64,000 bases of DNA from Ralstonia sp. A12 (GTDB taxonomy: Bacteria; Pseudomonadota; Gammaproteobacteria; Burkholderiales; Burkholderiaceae), in the NCBI RefSeq assembly GCF_000801955.1, contig NZ_JSZO01000009.1, positions 62,001-126,000 of the forward strand, given 5' to 3'. Of the stretch, positions 46,275 through 54,737 are shown one piece after another (the stretch's first letter is position 1; the number at the start of each line of letters is the position of its first letter). The translations under genes were made by a program, and so were the position numbers. The notes under the pieces are model-generated. The model was not told the origin of the DNA, did no database searches, and saw only the letters and a list, made by a program, of their open reading frames with translations.

Positions 46275-48614
46275 TCAGCGGTGCTCTTCTTCACGGTGTT
46301 GCTCGTTGTGGCCGCCGCCTTGGCCTTGCGGGTGCGGTTGGGCGGGGGCGGCTTCATGATGCTCAACGTGCGGCGGTTGAGGTTGCGGCTGGGGTTGCGG
46401 ACGCGGCGGTTCCGGGCGAGGTTCGGGCCGTGGCAGCGGTTGCGATGGATGAATCTCCACCGGGCGCGGCGGCTGTACCGACGGGCGCGGGGCCTCGAAG
46501 TGCGGCTCAGGACGCGGTTGCATCTGCGGCTCTGGGCGTGGGCGCTCCTGCGGTGCAGGTGCGGTCGGCCGGATGACCTCAGCGGGGCGCGGTTGCGGCT
46601 GCTGGGCTTGCACCGGGCGATGTTCCTCGCGCTGGGCATCACCGCGCATGCCTTCCTGTGGCTGCGGGCGTGCCGTCATACCTGCTGGCGATTGTGCTGG
46701 CAGCGCCGGCTTCGGCAAGATGGCGCGTTCTTCACTGCGACGTTCTTGCGGAGGCTGTCCGCCGGGTTGCTGCCCGGGGCGGGTGGTCATGCCCGGCGCC
46801 ATCAGCGCCTGCGGTGCCGGCGGCTGTGCGCCATGAGGGGCTTGCGCATTCTCCGGCATCGGTGCGTTGTTGGGGCCGCGCGGGCCATTGGGCTCGTTGC
46901 CTGGGTGCGGTACGCCTTCACCGTGCGGCATGTTGGCCGGCGTGGCGCGCGTCAGGCGCAGACCCGCCGCCTGTGCACCGGCTGGCATCGGTTGCGCGCC
47001 AGCGTTGGCAGGCCCACGTACGGGGGCGATGTGTGCTGGGGCGTGGCCGCCCGTCCATGCAGGGCCGGCACCTGGCAGCGTGCCGCCCTGGGAGTGGAAG
47101 CGCTCGGCCAGTGCATCATGTCCGCCCACCGGAGCCTGCGGCGCGCGCACCGCAATGGCTTGCCGCGAGAACACCTGTGCCGGCGGCAACGGGTGCGCGC
47201 CACTTGCAGCGGCCGCGCCAACCAGGCTCGCCTTCACCGGCGCTAGCGCAGGCGTCGACACAATCTGCGCATGCGCCATCTGCGCGCGCATCTGTTCAGG
47301 GCGCAGCGTCGTCATTGCGGGGCCGACTGCTTGCCCGCTCACGAAGGTCTTGGCCGGCACCGCGGTCAGCGCGGCTGGGTTGTTGGCATTGGCGTACGTG
47401 ACCCGATTCACATTGGTGATGTTGGTTACGTTGTTGTTGATGATGGTTTTGTTGACCGTGACGTTGTTCACCACCACTGTGCGGTTGATGTTGGTCACGT
47501 AGGTCGGGCTGGCCGCATAGACCGGCCGATACGCCTCACCCGGGGCCAGCGGGAACCACGCCACCCCCGGCGAGCCGATCGAGATGTTGATACCCCAGCT
47601 CACACCGCCGCCGCCACCTCCGCCCACGAAGCCGACCAGCGCCGGTGCGTACACCGGACGCGGCACCACCGGCCCAGGCACCCAGCACCAGGTCGTGCCG
47701 ACGTAGGCCCAGCGGCCATAGTGGAAGGGCGCGAAGCCCCACGGCTCATCGTCGACCCAGGTCCAGCCCCACGGCGCGACCCAGGCCCAGTGACCGGTGC
47801 GATACGGCGCCCAGCCAACTGGCACCGCGCGCGGCACCCACACAGCGCCGTAGCCGTCTTCTTCACGCCACGTACCGTTGTCGTCCAGGGCTTCGTAGCC
47901 GGTCATTTCGCGGCCGACGTAGCGCGCGGAGACGGAGGCATCTTCGCGTGCGTCGCGCGATTCGGCCCAGTGGTCGAAGGCGTCTCGGTTCGGGTTGTCC
48001 ATGCCACCGGCTTCGGCCAGGTCGGTACCGCCGAAGCGGACTTGCTGGCCCGCGCCCAGCGGCACGGAGCGGTCGTCGCCGTAGGCGGTGCCATCGCCGT
48101 GCCAGACGGTGACGGTGGTGCTGGAGCCATCCGGCGCGACATCCAGGCGATATTCACCCGGTGCCTGCGGGGTGAACGCCAGATTGGGCGTATCGATCTC
48201 TATGGTCTGGTCCGGCGGCAACGCACGCACGCGCACCGACAGCGCGCCCTGCGTCAGCTTGACCTGTGTGTTGCGGTCGTCCAGGTCGACCAGCGTGGCG
48301 CCAGTGTTCTGGCCGAGGCGCAGCGCTGTCGAGCCCACGTGCAGTTCGCTACGGCTGCCCTGGTCGGACCAGAGACGGTCGCCGGTGGTGAACGGGCGGT
48401 TGAGCGTTGCGCCGGCCCAATCATCGGAGCCCGCAGGCGCGAAGCTCACCGCGCCGGAGAAATCAGACAGCCGCGCAACACGCGAAGCCGGGTCAGCGGC
48501 TAGTGCTGCGCGCGACCCGCAGACCAGCAACACGGCGGCGATACCCACGGCGCGCAACACGTGCGGCAGCCGCACACCGGAGAGACGGAGAGAACGGCGG
48601 GATGGAGTGGACAT
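46275..48614 (-). CDS. Large exported FecR/DUF6600-domain protein with Pro/Gln-rich tail
   Basis: A 779-residue protein. The start at 48614 gives a signal peptide cleaved near AALA-A; 40 upstream residues of the longest frame are rejected. A FecR-like beta domain covers ~30-180. A tryptophan-rich DUF6600 region (GHWAWVAPWGWTWVDDEPWGFAPFHYGRW) follows. Next come a Val/Asn-Thr repeat tract (VVNNVTVNKTI, then NNNVTNITNVN) and ~400 residues of Pro, Gln, Arg and Glu low complexity ending in HREEEHR. It probably acts in the envelope; the function is unknown. It is convergent with atpC. Confidence 0.75.
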   Translation of the reverse strand: MSTPSRRSLRLSGVRLPHVLRAVGIAAVLLVCGSRAALAADPASRVARLSDFSGAVSFAPAGSDDWAGATLNRPFTTGDRLWSDQGSRSELHVGSTALRLGQNTGATLVDLDDRNTQVKLTQGALSVRVRALPPDQTIEIDTPNLAFTPQAPGEYRLDVAPDGSSTTVTVWHGDGTAYGDDRSVPLGAGQQVRFGGTDLAEAGGMDNPNRDAFDHWAESRDAREDASVSARYVGREMTGYEALDDNGTWREEDGYGAVWVPRAVPVGWAPYRTGHWAWVAPWGWTWVDDEPWGFAPFHYGRWAYVGTTWCWVPGPVVPRPVYAPALVGFVGGGGGGGVSWGINISIGSPGVAWFPLAPGEAYRPVYAASPTYVTNINRTVVVNNVTVNKTIINNNVTNITNVNRVTYANANNPAALTAVPAKTFVSGQAVGPAMTTLRPEQMRAQMAHAQIVSTPALAPVKASLVGAAAASGAHPLPPAQVFSRQAIAVRAPQAPVGGHDALAERFHSQGGTLPGAGPAWTGGHAPAHIAPVRGPANAGAQPMPAGAQAAGLRLTRATPANMPHGEGVPHPGNEPNGPRGPNNAPMPENAQAPHGAQPPAPQALMAPGMTTRPGQQPGGQPPQERRSEERAILPKPALPAQSPAGMTARPQPQEGMRGDAQREEHRPVQAQQPQPRPAEVIRPTAPAPQERPRPEPQMQPRPEPHFEAPRPSVQPPRPVEIHPSQPLPRPEPRPEPPRPQPQPQPQPPHVEHHEAAPAQPHPQGQGGGHNEQHREEEHR

Positions 48615-48778
48615 GATGAGCCCTCGTTTTTGTGGCGGCACGCGCCGCGTGGATGCCTCCATTAAACGCAGCAGGCGGCGAAGGGTCGACTTGGCTTTGT
48701 AAGGACGTGTATCGGTGCGGCCATGCGGCGGCACGGACCGTGCTCACCCGAGAGGGGCGCTGCGCAGATTGCGCAGGC

Positions 48779-48813
48779 AAAAAAAAAGCGCGCGGGCCGG
48801 GGAGCACCGCGCG
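48779..48813 (-). terminator. Orphan intrinsic terminator on the minus strand
   Basis: Read leftward, CGCGCGG (complement of 48807-48813) pairs with CCGCGCG (complement of 48789-48795) over an 11-base loop and is followed by C and nine T (complement of 48779-48787). It would end a leftward transcript, but no leftward gene lies between here and the rightward gene at 49191. Confidence 0.7.
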
Positions 48814-49190
48814 GACGGGAAATCCCTTCGAGGGGTCAATTCGAAAGGAGGGGTAACCTTGCACCGCAACCGCGTCGGGTGTGCGCCGCATGACTGGGAG
48901 GAGGGCCCAGCTGGCGCACAACAATTGGACACAAAGATGTCGCGTGCCGAGGCATTGTGGGCGACGGGGGCACCCCAAGGCGTAACAAAGTGTGTCGGAT
49001 TGCAATCGAATGCAAGTGCTGTAAGAACTCACTCGGCGTGATGCAAAAAGCGCTTGAAAACCCGCCTTGGGGAACGTCTGCTGCACCCGCACAGTCCCAT
49101 GGCTTTACCCGCGCAGGGGCGCGGGGCTTGAGGATAGGCGGGCCCGTGATGTGTGGCTTGGTCTAGGATGTTGGGTCATAGGAGAGAAGC
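48814..49190. other. Intergenic region without a supported protein gene, possible leftward RNA
   Basis: No reading frame here looks coding. Inverted repeats such as CCCT-TCG-AGGG near 48830 lie just upstream of the orphan minus-strand terminator, so the sequence may encode a leftward small RNA. A perfect repeat CTGCGCA-GAT-TGCGCAG (48760-48776) sits on its other side. The rightward gene at 49191 follows AGGAGAG. Confidence 0.35.
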
Positions 49191-50345
49191 ATGCACAGGC
49201 AGGCGGTGCATTGTGGGACGTGTTCGGCAACGCGAAAATCGGCCGGGGGCGGCGTTTTTGTTACCTTGATGGCGGCACTCTGCGCGGCAGGTTCGGCACA
49301 TGCCGCCGTGGAAGCGGCTTCTGCGCCACTCGCAACGCCTGCCAGTGCGCCCGCAGCCTCTGCGCCTGTTGCTTCTGCACCAACAACACCGCTTGCAAAA
49401 CCGCAGGAGCCACGCGAACGCCACGCCGGTGCGTTCTGGCAAGGCACGGTGGGCAAGGGTGCCGACAACGCGGGCTGGAACGTCTGGCTCAGTGTGTATG
49501 ACCCGCCTCCCAAGGCACGGGATCAGGACAAGGATCCCGTCGCCGACACGCTCACTGGAGACGCCTACGACGATCGTCCTCAAGGCCGCACCATGTGGAC
49601 CATCGAAGGCCGCAACGCCCCTGAACGCCGCTTCGTGTGGCGCGAGCGTGCCGATGCACTCGACGCCAGCGGCCAGCCCATGGTGCGCGAGGGCGGCACG
49701 CTCTCCGGCGCGCTGTCGGCCGACGGCACCGCAGCCACCGGCACTTGGAGCGACGGCGGCCGCAGCCAGCCCTTCACGCTCAAGCGCGCGGCACGTTACC
49801 GAGAAGTCACCGGCACCGCCGGGCAGGCCACCATTACCGAGCGTTACCCCGTGACTGGCGATGCGGCCGTTGATGCGCTGGTGCAATCGCTGCGCATCAA
49901 CCGCTGCGACCAGTACGACACCGAATGTGTCATCCGCATCAGCGCCGTCGGCCTGGGCGACACTGTCAGCCTGCTGCGCATGGTGTGGGCGTACAGCGGC
50001 GGCGCGCACGGCAACTACGGCTTCACGGCCGGCAACTGGCGGCGCGGCGCACAAGGCTTCCAACCGATCACCCTGGCCGATGTGCTGAACCCCACGCCCG
50101 CGTGCCTTCAGAGCTTCAACACGCAGATTGTCGATGCGCTCAAGCGCGAAGGCGCGCCCGAAGCCACGCGCGGCACGCTCAAAGAGAAGGATCTGCGTAA
50201 CGCGGCGTTTCCGTTTACGCTGCAAGGAGACCGCATCGTCGTGCACTACGGGCCGTATGAAGTGGGCCCATATTCGTCGGGCGCCTTCCGTGCCGCTGTG
50301 CGGGTCGATGATTTGAGTGCCGCGTGCAAGCGGCCCACCACCTGA
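49191..50345 (+). CDS. Exported DUF3298-like protein
   Basis: A 384-residue protein. A signal peptide is inferred within the first ~38 residues (MAALCAAGSAHA), followed by a 30-residue Ala/Ser/Pro linker. The C-terminal ~180 residues match the DUF3298/RsiV-like fold: ITERYPVTGDAAVDAL, SGGAHGNYG, ITLADVLNP, and the closing FPFTLQGDRIVVHYGPYEVGPYSSG. Some members bind lysozyme; this one's ligand is unknown. A cysteine pair (RCDQYDTEC) may form a disulphide. It is 17 bases before the CoA-binding gene. Confidence 0.75.
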   Translation: MHRQAVHCGTCSATRKSAGGGVFVTLMAALCAAGSAHAAVEAASAPLATPASAPAASAPVASAPTTPLAKPQEPRERHAGAFWQGTVGKGADNAGWNVWLSVYDPPPKARDQDKDPVADTLTGDAYDDRPQGRTMWTIEGRNAPERRFVWRERADALDASGQPMVREGGTLSGALSADGTAATGTWSDGGRSQPFTLKRAARYREVTGTAGQATITERYPVTGDAAVDALVQSLRINRCDQYDTECVIRISAVGLGDTVSLLRMVWAYSGGAHGNYGFTAGNWRRGAQGFQPITLADVLNPTPACLQSFNTQIVDALKREGAPEATRGTLKEKDLRNAAFPFTLQGDRIVVHYGPYEVGPYSSGAFRAAVRVDDLSAACKRPTT

Positions 50346-50362
50346 ACACGCATTCCATCGCC

Positions 50363-50824
50363 ATGTCCGCCAATCCTTCCTACGTCGACGAACAAGCCAC
50401 CATGCGTCGGCTGCTGTCTGCCAAGACCATTGCCGTGGTTGGCCTCTCGCCGCGTCCCACGCGGCCGAGCTACGACGTGGCGCGCTATCTGCAGCAGGCC
50501 GGCTACCGCATCGTCCCGGTCAACCCGCAGCATGCCGGTGAAGACGTGCTCGGTGAGCCGTGCTACGGCACGCTGGCGGAAGCCGCGACGACACTCGCGG
50601 CCGCCGGCCAGCGCATCGACCTGGTCGACATCTTCCGCCGCGCAGAGCAGGTGCTGCCGGTTGTGCAGGAAGCGATTGCCGTGGGCGTGGGCGGCATCTG
50701 GGTGCAGCTCGGCATCGTCAACGACGAGGCGATGGCCGCCGCGCGCGCCGCGGGCATTCCAGCCGTGCAAGACCGCTGTACCAAGATCGAGCACTGGCGA
50801 CTCGGTATCGGCGAGCGCGCCTGA
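50363..50824 (+). CDS. CoA-binding domain protein (CoA_binding_2, YccU-like)
   Basis: A 153-residue Rossmann-like protein. The start at 50363 (MSANPSYVDEQATMRRLL) was chosen because the family begins there. TIAVVGLSPRPTRPSYDVARYLQQAGYRIVPVNP is the cofactor loop, and LVDIFRRAE, GIWVQLG and QDRCTKIEH complete the fold. The family binds coenzyme A; its cellular role is unclear. Confidence 0.88.
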   Translation: MSANPSYVDEQATMRRLLSAKTIAVVGLSPRPTRPSYDVARYLQQAGYRIVPVNPQHAGEDVLGEPCYGTLAEAATTLAAAGQRIDLVDIFRRAEQVLPVVQEAIAVGVGGIWVQLGIVNDEAMAAARAAGIPAVQDRCTKIEHWRLGIGERA

Positions 50825-50898
50825 GTGCGTCACGACTTGTGACGGTCGGCCGTAGGCCTTCCTCCTAGGCTTTGGGCTCCAACTTTCAAGGAGCCCCC

Positions 50899-51306
50899 AT
50901 GCCTTTCCGACACTGGGTCACGGCCGTTGCGTTGACCGTCGCATCCTCTCTGGCCGTTGCTGGTGACGGCCACCTGAGCGTGCACGTGCTCGATCAGCAA
51001 ACTGGCACACCCGCCGCCGAGATGCGCGTCACGCTCGATGCGCGCACCGATGGCGCCTGGCACACCATCGCCCACGGCACGACCGACGCTGATGGCCGCA
51101 TCAAGACGCTGCTGCAGGCCGGCCAGCCGCTCACCGCCGGCGACTATCGCGTGACCTTCCACACCGGCGATGACTTCCGCGCGCACCACACGGCCACGTT
51201 CTTCCCCGAGGTGCCGGTCGTCTTCCACGTGCCGGACGCGGCGCAGCACTATCACATTCCGCTGCTGCTCAGCCCGTTCGGCTTCTCGACATATCGCGGG
51301 AGCTGA
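50899..51306 (+). CDS. Exported transthyretin-like protein, 5-hydroxyisourate hydrolase family
   Basis: A 135-residue protein with a signal peptide (MPFRHWVTAVALTVASSLAVAG). The mature part has the family's catalytic pattern: LSVHVLDQQTGTPA, an arginine in DADGRIK, HYHIPLLLSPFGFSTYRGS with the final YRGS tetrapeptide, and histidine. Such enzymes hydrolyse 5-hydroxyisourate in uric acid breakdown. No other purine-catabolism gene is nearby, and the export signal suggests a periplasmic role. A ribosome binding site AAGGAG precedes the start. Confidence 0.87.
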   Translation: MPFRHWVTAVALTVASSLAVAGDGHLSVHVLDQQTGTPAAEMRVTLDARTDGAWHTIAHGTTDADGRIKTLLQAGQPLTAGDYRVTFHTGDDFRAHHTATFFPEVPVVFHVPDAAQHYHIPLLLSPFGFSTYRGS

Positions 51307-51372
51307 GGCGAGAGCCGAAGCCTACGCGCTACACTTCGACGGTCATCGAAACTTGCACGAAGCACTCGCACC

Positions 51373-52320
51373 ATGGCCGTCGATCCGCAAATCCTGCAAC
51401 TCTATCAACGCATTGCCGAACGTTTTGGCGCCTTGCCTGCGCCGGAAGATGCCTCCGCCCAGCGTGAGCGTTTCGAGGCGATTGCCGCGCTCTCGGATCG
51501 GCCCGATCCGGACGGCGTTGAAACGTCGGACCTGAGCCTGCCGCTGCCGGGCCGCACGCTGGATGCGATCGTCTTTCGCCCGAAGCACGTGGCCAGGCCG
51601 CGCATGCTGGTGTGGTTTCACGGTGGCGGCTGGGTGGTAGGCGCACCGCGTACGACGCACCGCATGCTGGCTGCGTTGCTGGCGCAGGACACCGGTTGTG
51701 CGGTCGTCAGCGTCGACTATCGCCTCGCGCCCGAGCACCCGTTTCCCACACCCGCCGACGATGCGCGTGATGCGCTCGCGTATCTGGCAGAACAGCGTTC
51801 GGACCTCGGGTTCGATACCGACTTTCTGGCTGTCGGCGGGGATAGCGCGGGCGGGCATCTCGCTGCTCAGGCCACGGCAAGCGTGCGCCCAGATCTCGTC
51901 AATGCGCAGTTGCTGGTCTACCCCGTGACCACGCCAGCCTTCGGCAGCGAGAGCTACAACGCCTTCGCACAAGGCCCCGGCCTCACACGCGACGAGATGC
52001 GCTGGTACTGGGAGAAATTTATCGGTGCGCAGGCGCTGGCCAAGCCGCTGGTCGAGCAGGACGCGCGCATCTACCTGATGGCGCAACCGCCGAAGACCAC
52101 GCCGCCCGACACGGTCGTCATCGTGGCGGCGCACGATGTGCTGCGCGACGACGGTTTGAACTACGCCGATTACCTCGTGCAACACGGCGCGCAGGTCATC
52201 ACCATCGAAGCGTCGGGTATGACGCACGCCTTTGCGCGCATCCAACCCGACGTCGAGCGCGCACGCGAATGGATGCGCCGCGCGGCGCACGCCTTCGTTG
52301 GAATGATCAGTGAGGAATAA
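51373..52320 (+). CDS. Alpha/beta hydrolase of the hormone-sensitive lipase family
   Basis: A 315-residue esterase. The oxyanion motif is HGGGWVVG, the nucleophile elbow GGDSAGG, the acid is near AAHDVLRDDG, and the His is in GMTHAF, the class IV (HSL) pattern. It lacks a signal peptide and acts in the cytoplasm on short-chain esters. The start at 51373 has no strong ribosome binding site. Confidence 0.88.
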   Translation: MAVDPQILQLYQRIAERFGALPAPEDASAQRERFEAIAALSDRPDPDGVETSDLSLPLPGRTLDAIVFRPKHVARPRMLVWFHGGGWVVGAPRTTHRMLAALLAQDTGCAVVSVDYRLAPEHPFPTPADDARDALAYLAEQRSDLGFDTDFLAVGGDSAGGHLAAQATASVRPDLVNAQLLVYPVTTPAFGSESYNAFAQGPGLTRDEMRWYWEKFIGAQALAKPLVEQDARIYLMAQPPKTTPPDTVVIVAAHDVLRDDGLNYADYLVQHGAQVITIEASGMTHAFARIQPDVERAREWMRRAAHAFVGMISEE

Positions 52321-52329
52321 GCGCTGGGA

Positions 52330-52533
52330 CTAGCGCGGCGGTGTACGGCGCGGGCGGAACGCCGCCAGCACGCGCCGGGTGACGAACAGCGAGAGGTAGT
52401 CGTGCACGCTGGCGTCAGCCGCCAGGGTGCGCATGGTTTCCTGATACTGGGCGCGGACGAGATCGGCGGGTGCGCCGGTGTCCTGTGCGATCTTGTCGAT
52501 CTGTTCGTCCTGGTCTGCGATGGCGGTGCCCAT
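52330..52533 (-). CDS. DUF3562-family small protein
   Basis: A 67-residue helical protein starting MGTAIADQDEQIDKIAQDTG. DLVRAQYQETMRTL and DYLSLFVTRRVLAAF are the family's diagnostic stretches. Function is unknown. An alternative start at 52566 adds 11 residues; neither start has a clear ribosome binding site. It is convergent with the esterase gene, 9 bases away. Confidence 0.7.
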   Translation of the reverse strand: MGTAIADQDEQIDKIAQDTGAPADLVRAQYQETMRTLAADASVHDYLSLFVTRRVLAAFRPRRTPPR

Positions 52534-52705
52534 TGCGGTTCCCCGTCGTTGCTGTGGCAGTGACATGCGCGGCTGGTTCGCGCGACGAGTGACCACTATA
52601 GATAACGCACTAGAACAATCCAGCCCTGTTGCAAAGCTTTCAGCGCGCTGTCTGCGCTGCGTCAAAACAGTGCAGTTGCCGGTGCAAATGCTGCACCGGC
52701 AAGCA

Positions 52706-53767
52706 TCATTTGCCCCAGTTTGCGGGCATGCTCTGCAGGCCGATGGCGGCGCCGGAAGCATCGGTCACGCGCGCCAGCTCACGATACGCACTCGCCTGCA
52801 CGCGCTCGGGCAGCGGTACGAACTTGGCACGCGTGGCCAGCTCGTCCCCGTGGAAGTAGCCCCACGTCACGAACTTCAGCGCGGCCAGCGTGCGCGGGCC
52901 CGACGGGCTCACAGCCGGCACCACGATGAAGGTACCCATGGTGATCGGCCACGTATCCGCGCCCGGCAGGTTCACCAGCGGCGCGGTGAAATCCCCCTTG
53001 CGGTTCCAGGCGCTCTGCACCACGGCTTCGCGGAAGCCGCCCACCTGCGCGCTCACGAAACGGCCGGACGCGTTGCGCAACTGCACTGCGTTCAGGTCGT
53101 TGTCGAGGATGTAGTTGTAGTCGACATAACCGATGGCGCCCGAGGTGGCCTGCACGGCTTTGACCACATCGCCGCTGCCCTTGGCGGCAAGGTAGTCCGC
53201 CGGCCAGGCAATGGTCGACTTGGTGCCGTAGGTGGACTTCCAGTCCGCGCTGACGGCGCTCAGGTAATCGGTGAAGTGGTACGTCGTGCCCGAACCATCG
53301 GCACGCACTACGAGGCGGATCTTCAGCTTGGGCAACGCCACGCCGGGGTTCAGCGTGCGCAGCTCAGGCGCGTCCCAGCTGTCGATCTTGCCGAGGAAGA
53401 TCTGGGCGAGCACTTCGCCCGTCAGCTTGAGCTGACCGCGCGACACGCCCGGCACGTTGATGAACGGCACCGCACCGGTCACCACGGACGGCACGCACAC
53501 CAGACCCGCCTTGGCCGCATCGGCCGAAGACAGCGGCACGTCTGATGCACCGAAATCCACCGAACCCGCGCGGATACGCTTGATGCCTTCGCCTGAGCCC
53601 ACCGCGTCATAGCTGAGCGTGACGCCGGACGAGGCGGCATACCCCGCCGACCAGATGCGATACACCGGCGCAGCGGCCGTCGACCCGGCGCCACGCACTT
53701 CAGCGTGCGCGAGAACGGGGGCGCCCGTGGCGACAACAGCCAGGGCCAGAACAACGTGCTTGAACAT
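52706..53767 (-). CDS. pstS: Orphan phosphate ABC transporter substrate-binding protein
   Basis: A 353-residue periplasmic protein with a signal peptide ending LAHA-E. The mature start VRGAGSTAAAPVYRIW, then VDFGASDVPLS, RADGSGTTYHFTDYL and GYVDYNYIL are the phosphate-binding blocks of PstS. It delivers phosphate to PstCA, but no pstCAB genes adjoin, and no clear Pho box was found upstream. A TACAAT -10 (complement of 53804-53809) lies 36 bases before the start. Confidence 0.9.
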   Translation of the reverse strand: MFKHVVLALAVVATGAPVLAHAEVRGAGSTAAAPVYRIWSAGYAASSGVTLSYDAVGSGEGIKRIRAGSVDFGASDVPLSSADAAKAGLVCVPSVVTGAVPFINVPGVSRGQLKLTGEVLAQIFLGKIDSWDAPELRTLNPGVALPKLKIRLVVRADGSGTTYHFTDYLSAVSADWKSTYGTKSTIAWPADYLAAKGSGDVVKAVQATSGAIGYVDYNYILDNDLNAVQLRNASGRFVSAQVGGFREAVVQSAWNRKGDFTAPLVNLPGADTWPITMGTFIVVPAVSPSGPRTLAALKFVTWGYFHGDELATRAKFVPLPERVQASAYRELARVTDASGAAIGLQSMPANWGK

Positions 53768-54019
53768 GAGGCGACCTGCAGACAGCGGAGTGCGAAGCCT
53801 GAAATTGTAGCGATGCGCGTGCTGCAGCGCGGCATGCTGCGCTGATAGAACACATCTACGACATGGGCATCTGTTGTAAGACGTTCCGCAAACGTTAGGC
53901 GGAGTAGGGTGTTGATTAGGCCTTTTTGATTAGACCGTGTTGGGGCCAGACATCGCTAAACGCAAAGCGCCGGACCTGTAGTCCAGCGCTCTGGAATCAC
54001 CGCGACTGCGTGGTGCGCG

Positions 54020-54625
54020 TTACTTCACCAACCCTTCCGCTTTCATCGCGTCCAGCGCAGCAGCGCGTGCACTCACGCGCGCCATATACGCCTGCACGTT
54101 CGGATACGCCCCCATCGGCAGCGCCAGGAAGTTGGCCCAGTTCAGCACGGTGAAAGCGTAGGCGTCGGCCACGCTGTAGCTGTCGGCCAGATACGGCTGC
54201 TTGGCAAAGCGGGCATCCAGCTCGGCAAAGCGCTTGGCCAGTTTGTCCTTGGCGCCCTGGCGCGTGGCTTCGGGCGTGTCCTTGTACCAGAGCGGGCCGA
54301 ATCCTTTGTGCAGCTCGGTGCTGACAAAGGTCAGCCACTCGATCACGGCCAGCCGGTGCGCGCTGCCAGCCTTGCCGATGAGCGCCTGTGTTGGGTCCAG
54401 GTCCGCCACGTATTGCAGCAGCGCAGCGGCTTCGGTGTGGCGCGAGCCGTCGGACAGCTCCAGCAGCGGCACGTAGCCGCGCGGGGAGATCGTATAGAAG
54501 TCGGTGCCGTCCGCAGTGAGGTGCTTGGTCAGGTCCACCGAGGTCAGGTCAAACTTCGCGCCCACTTCACGCAGGGCGATATGTACGGCCAGCGAGCAGG
54601 CGCCGGCGGAGTAGTAGAGCTTCAT
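54020..54625 (-). CDS. Glutathione S-transferase
   Basis: A 201-residue bacterial (beta-class-like) GST. The start at 54625 gives MKLYYSAGACSLAVHIALRE, with the active-site Cys/Ser region SAGACSLA, the glutathione contacts GYVPLLEL and HTEAAALLQYVAD, and a helical C-terminal domain. The 98 upstream residues of the longest frame are rejected. It is divergent from the LysR gene at 54738, its probable regulator. Confidence 0.92.
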   Translation of the reverse strand: MKLYYSAGACSLAVHIALREVGAKFDLTSVDLTKHLTADGTDFYTISPRGYVPLLELSDGSRHTEAAALLQYVADLDPTQALIGKAGSAHRLAVIEWLTFVSTELHKGFGPLWYKDTPEATRQGAKDKLAKRFAELDARFAKQPYLADSYSVADAYAFTVLNWANFLALPMGAYPNVQAYMARVSARAAALDAMKAEGLVK

Positions 54626-54737
54626 GGTCGTTATCTCATTGAACACGTTGGGAGCCGCCGGAGGTCGTTGCCAACGGCGGCGGTGTCGACACTGTAGGAT
54701 TGCGCACATGCCAATGAAATAGGCGGAACAGAAAACC

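Noticed and set aside
46218-47246. Rightward frames opposite the FecR/DUF6600 gene
   Set aside because: They translate the complement of a Pro/Gln-rich tract into Arg/Trp/Leu strings; no family features. The leftward frame has a signal peptide and domains.
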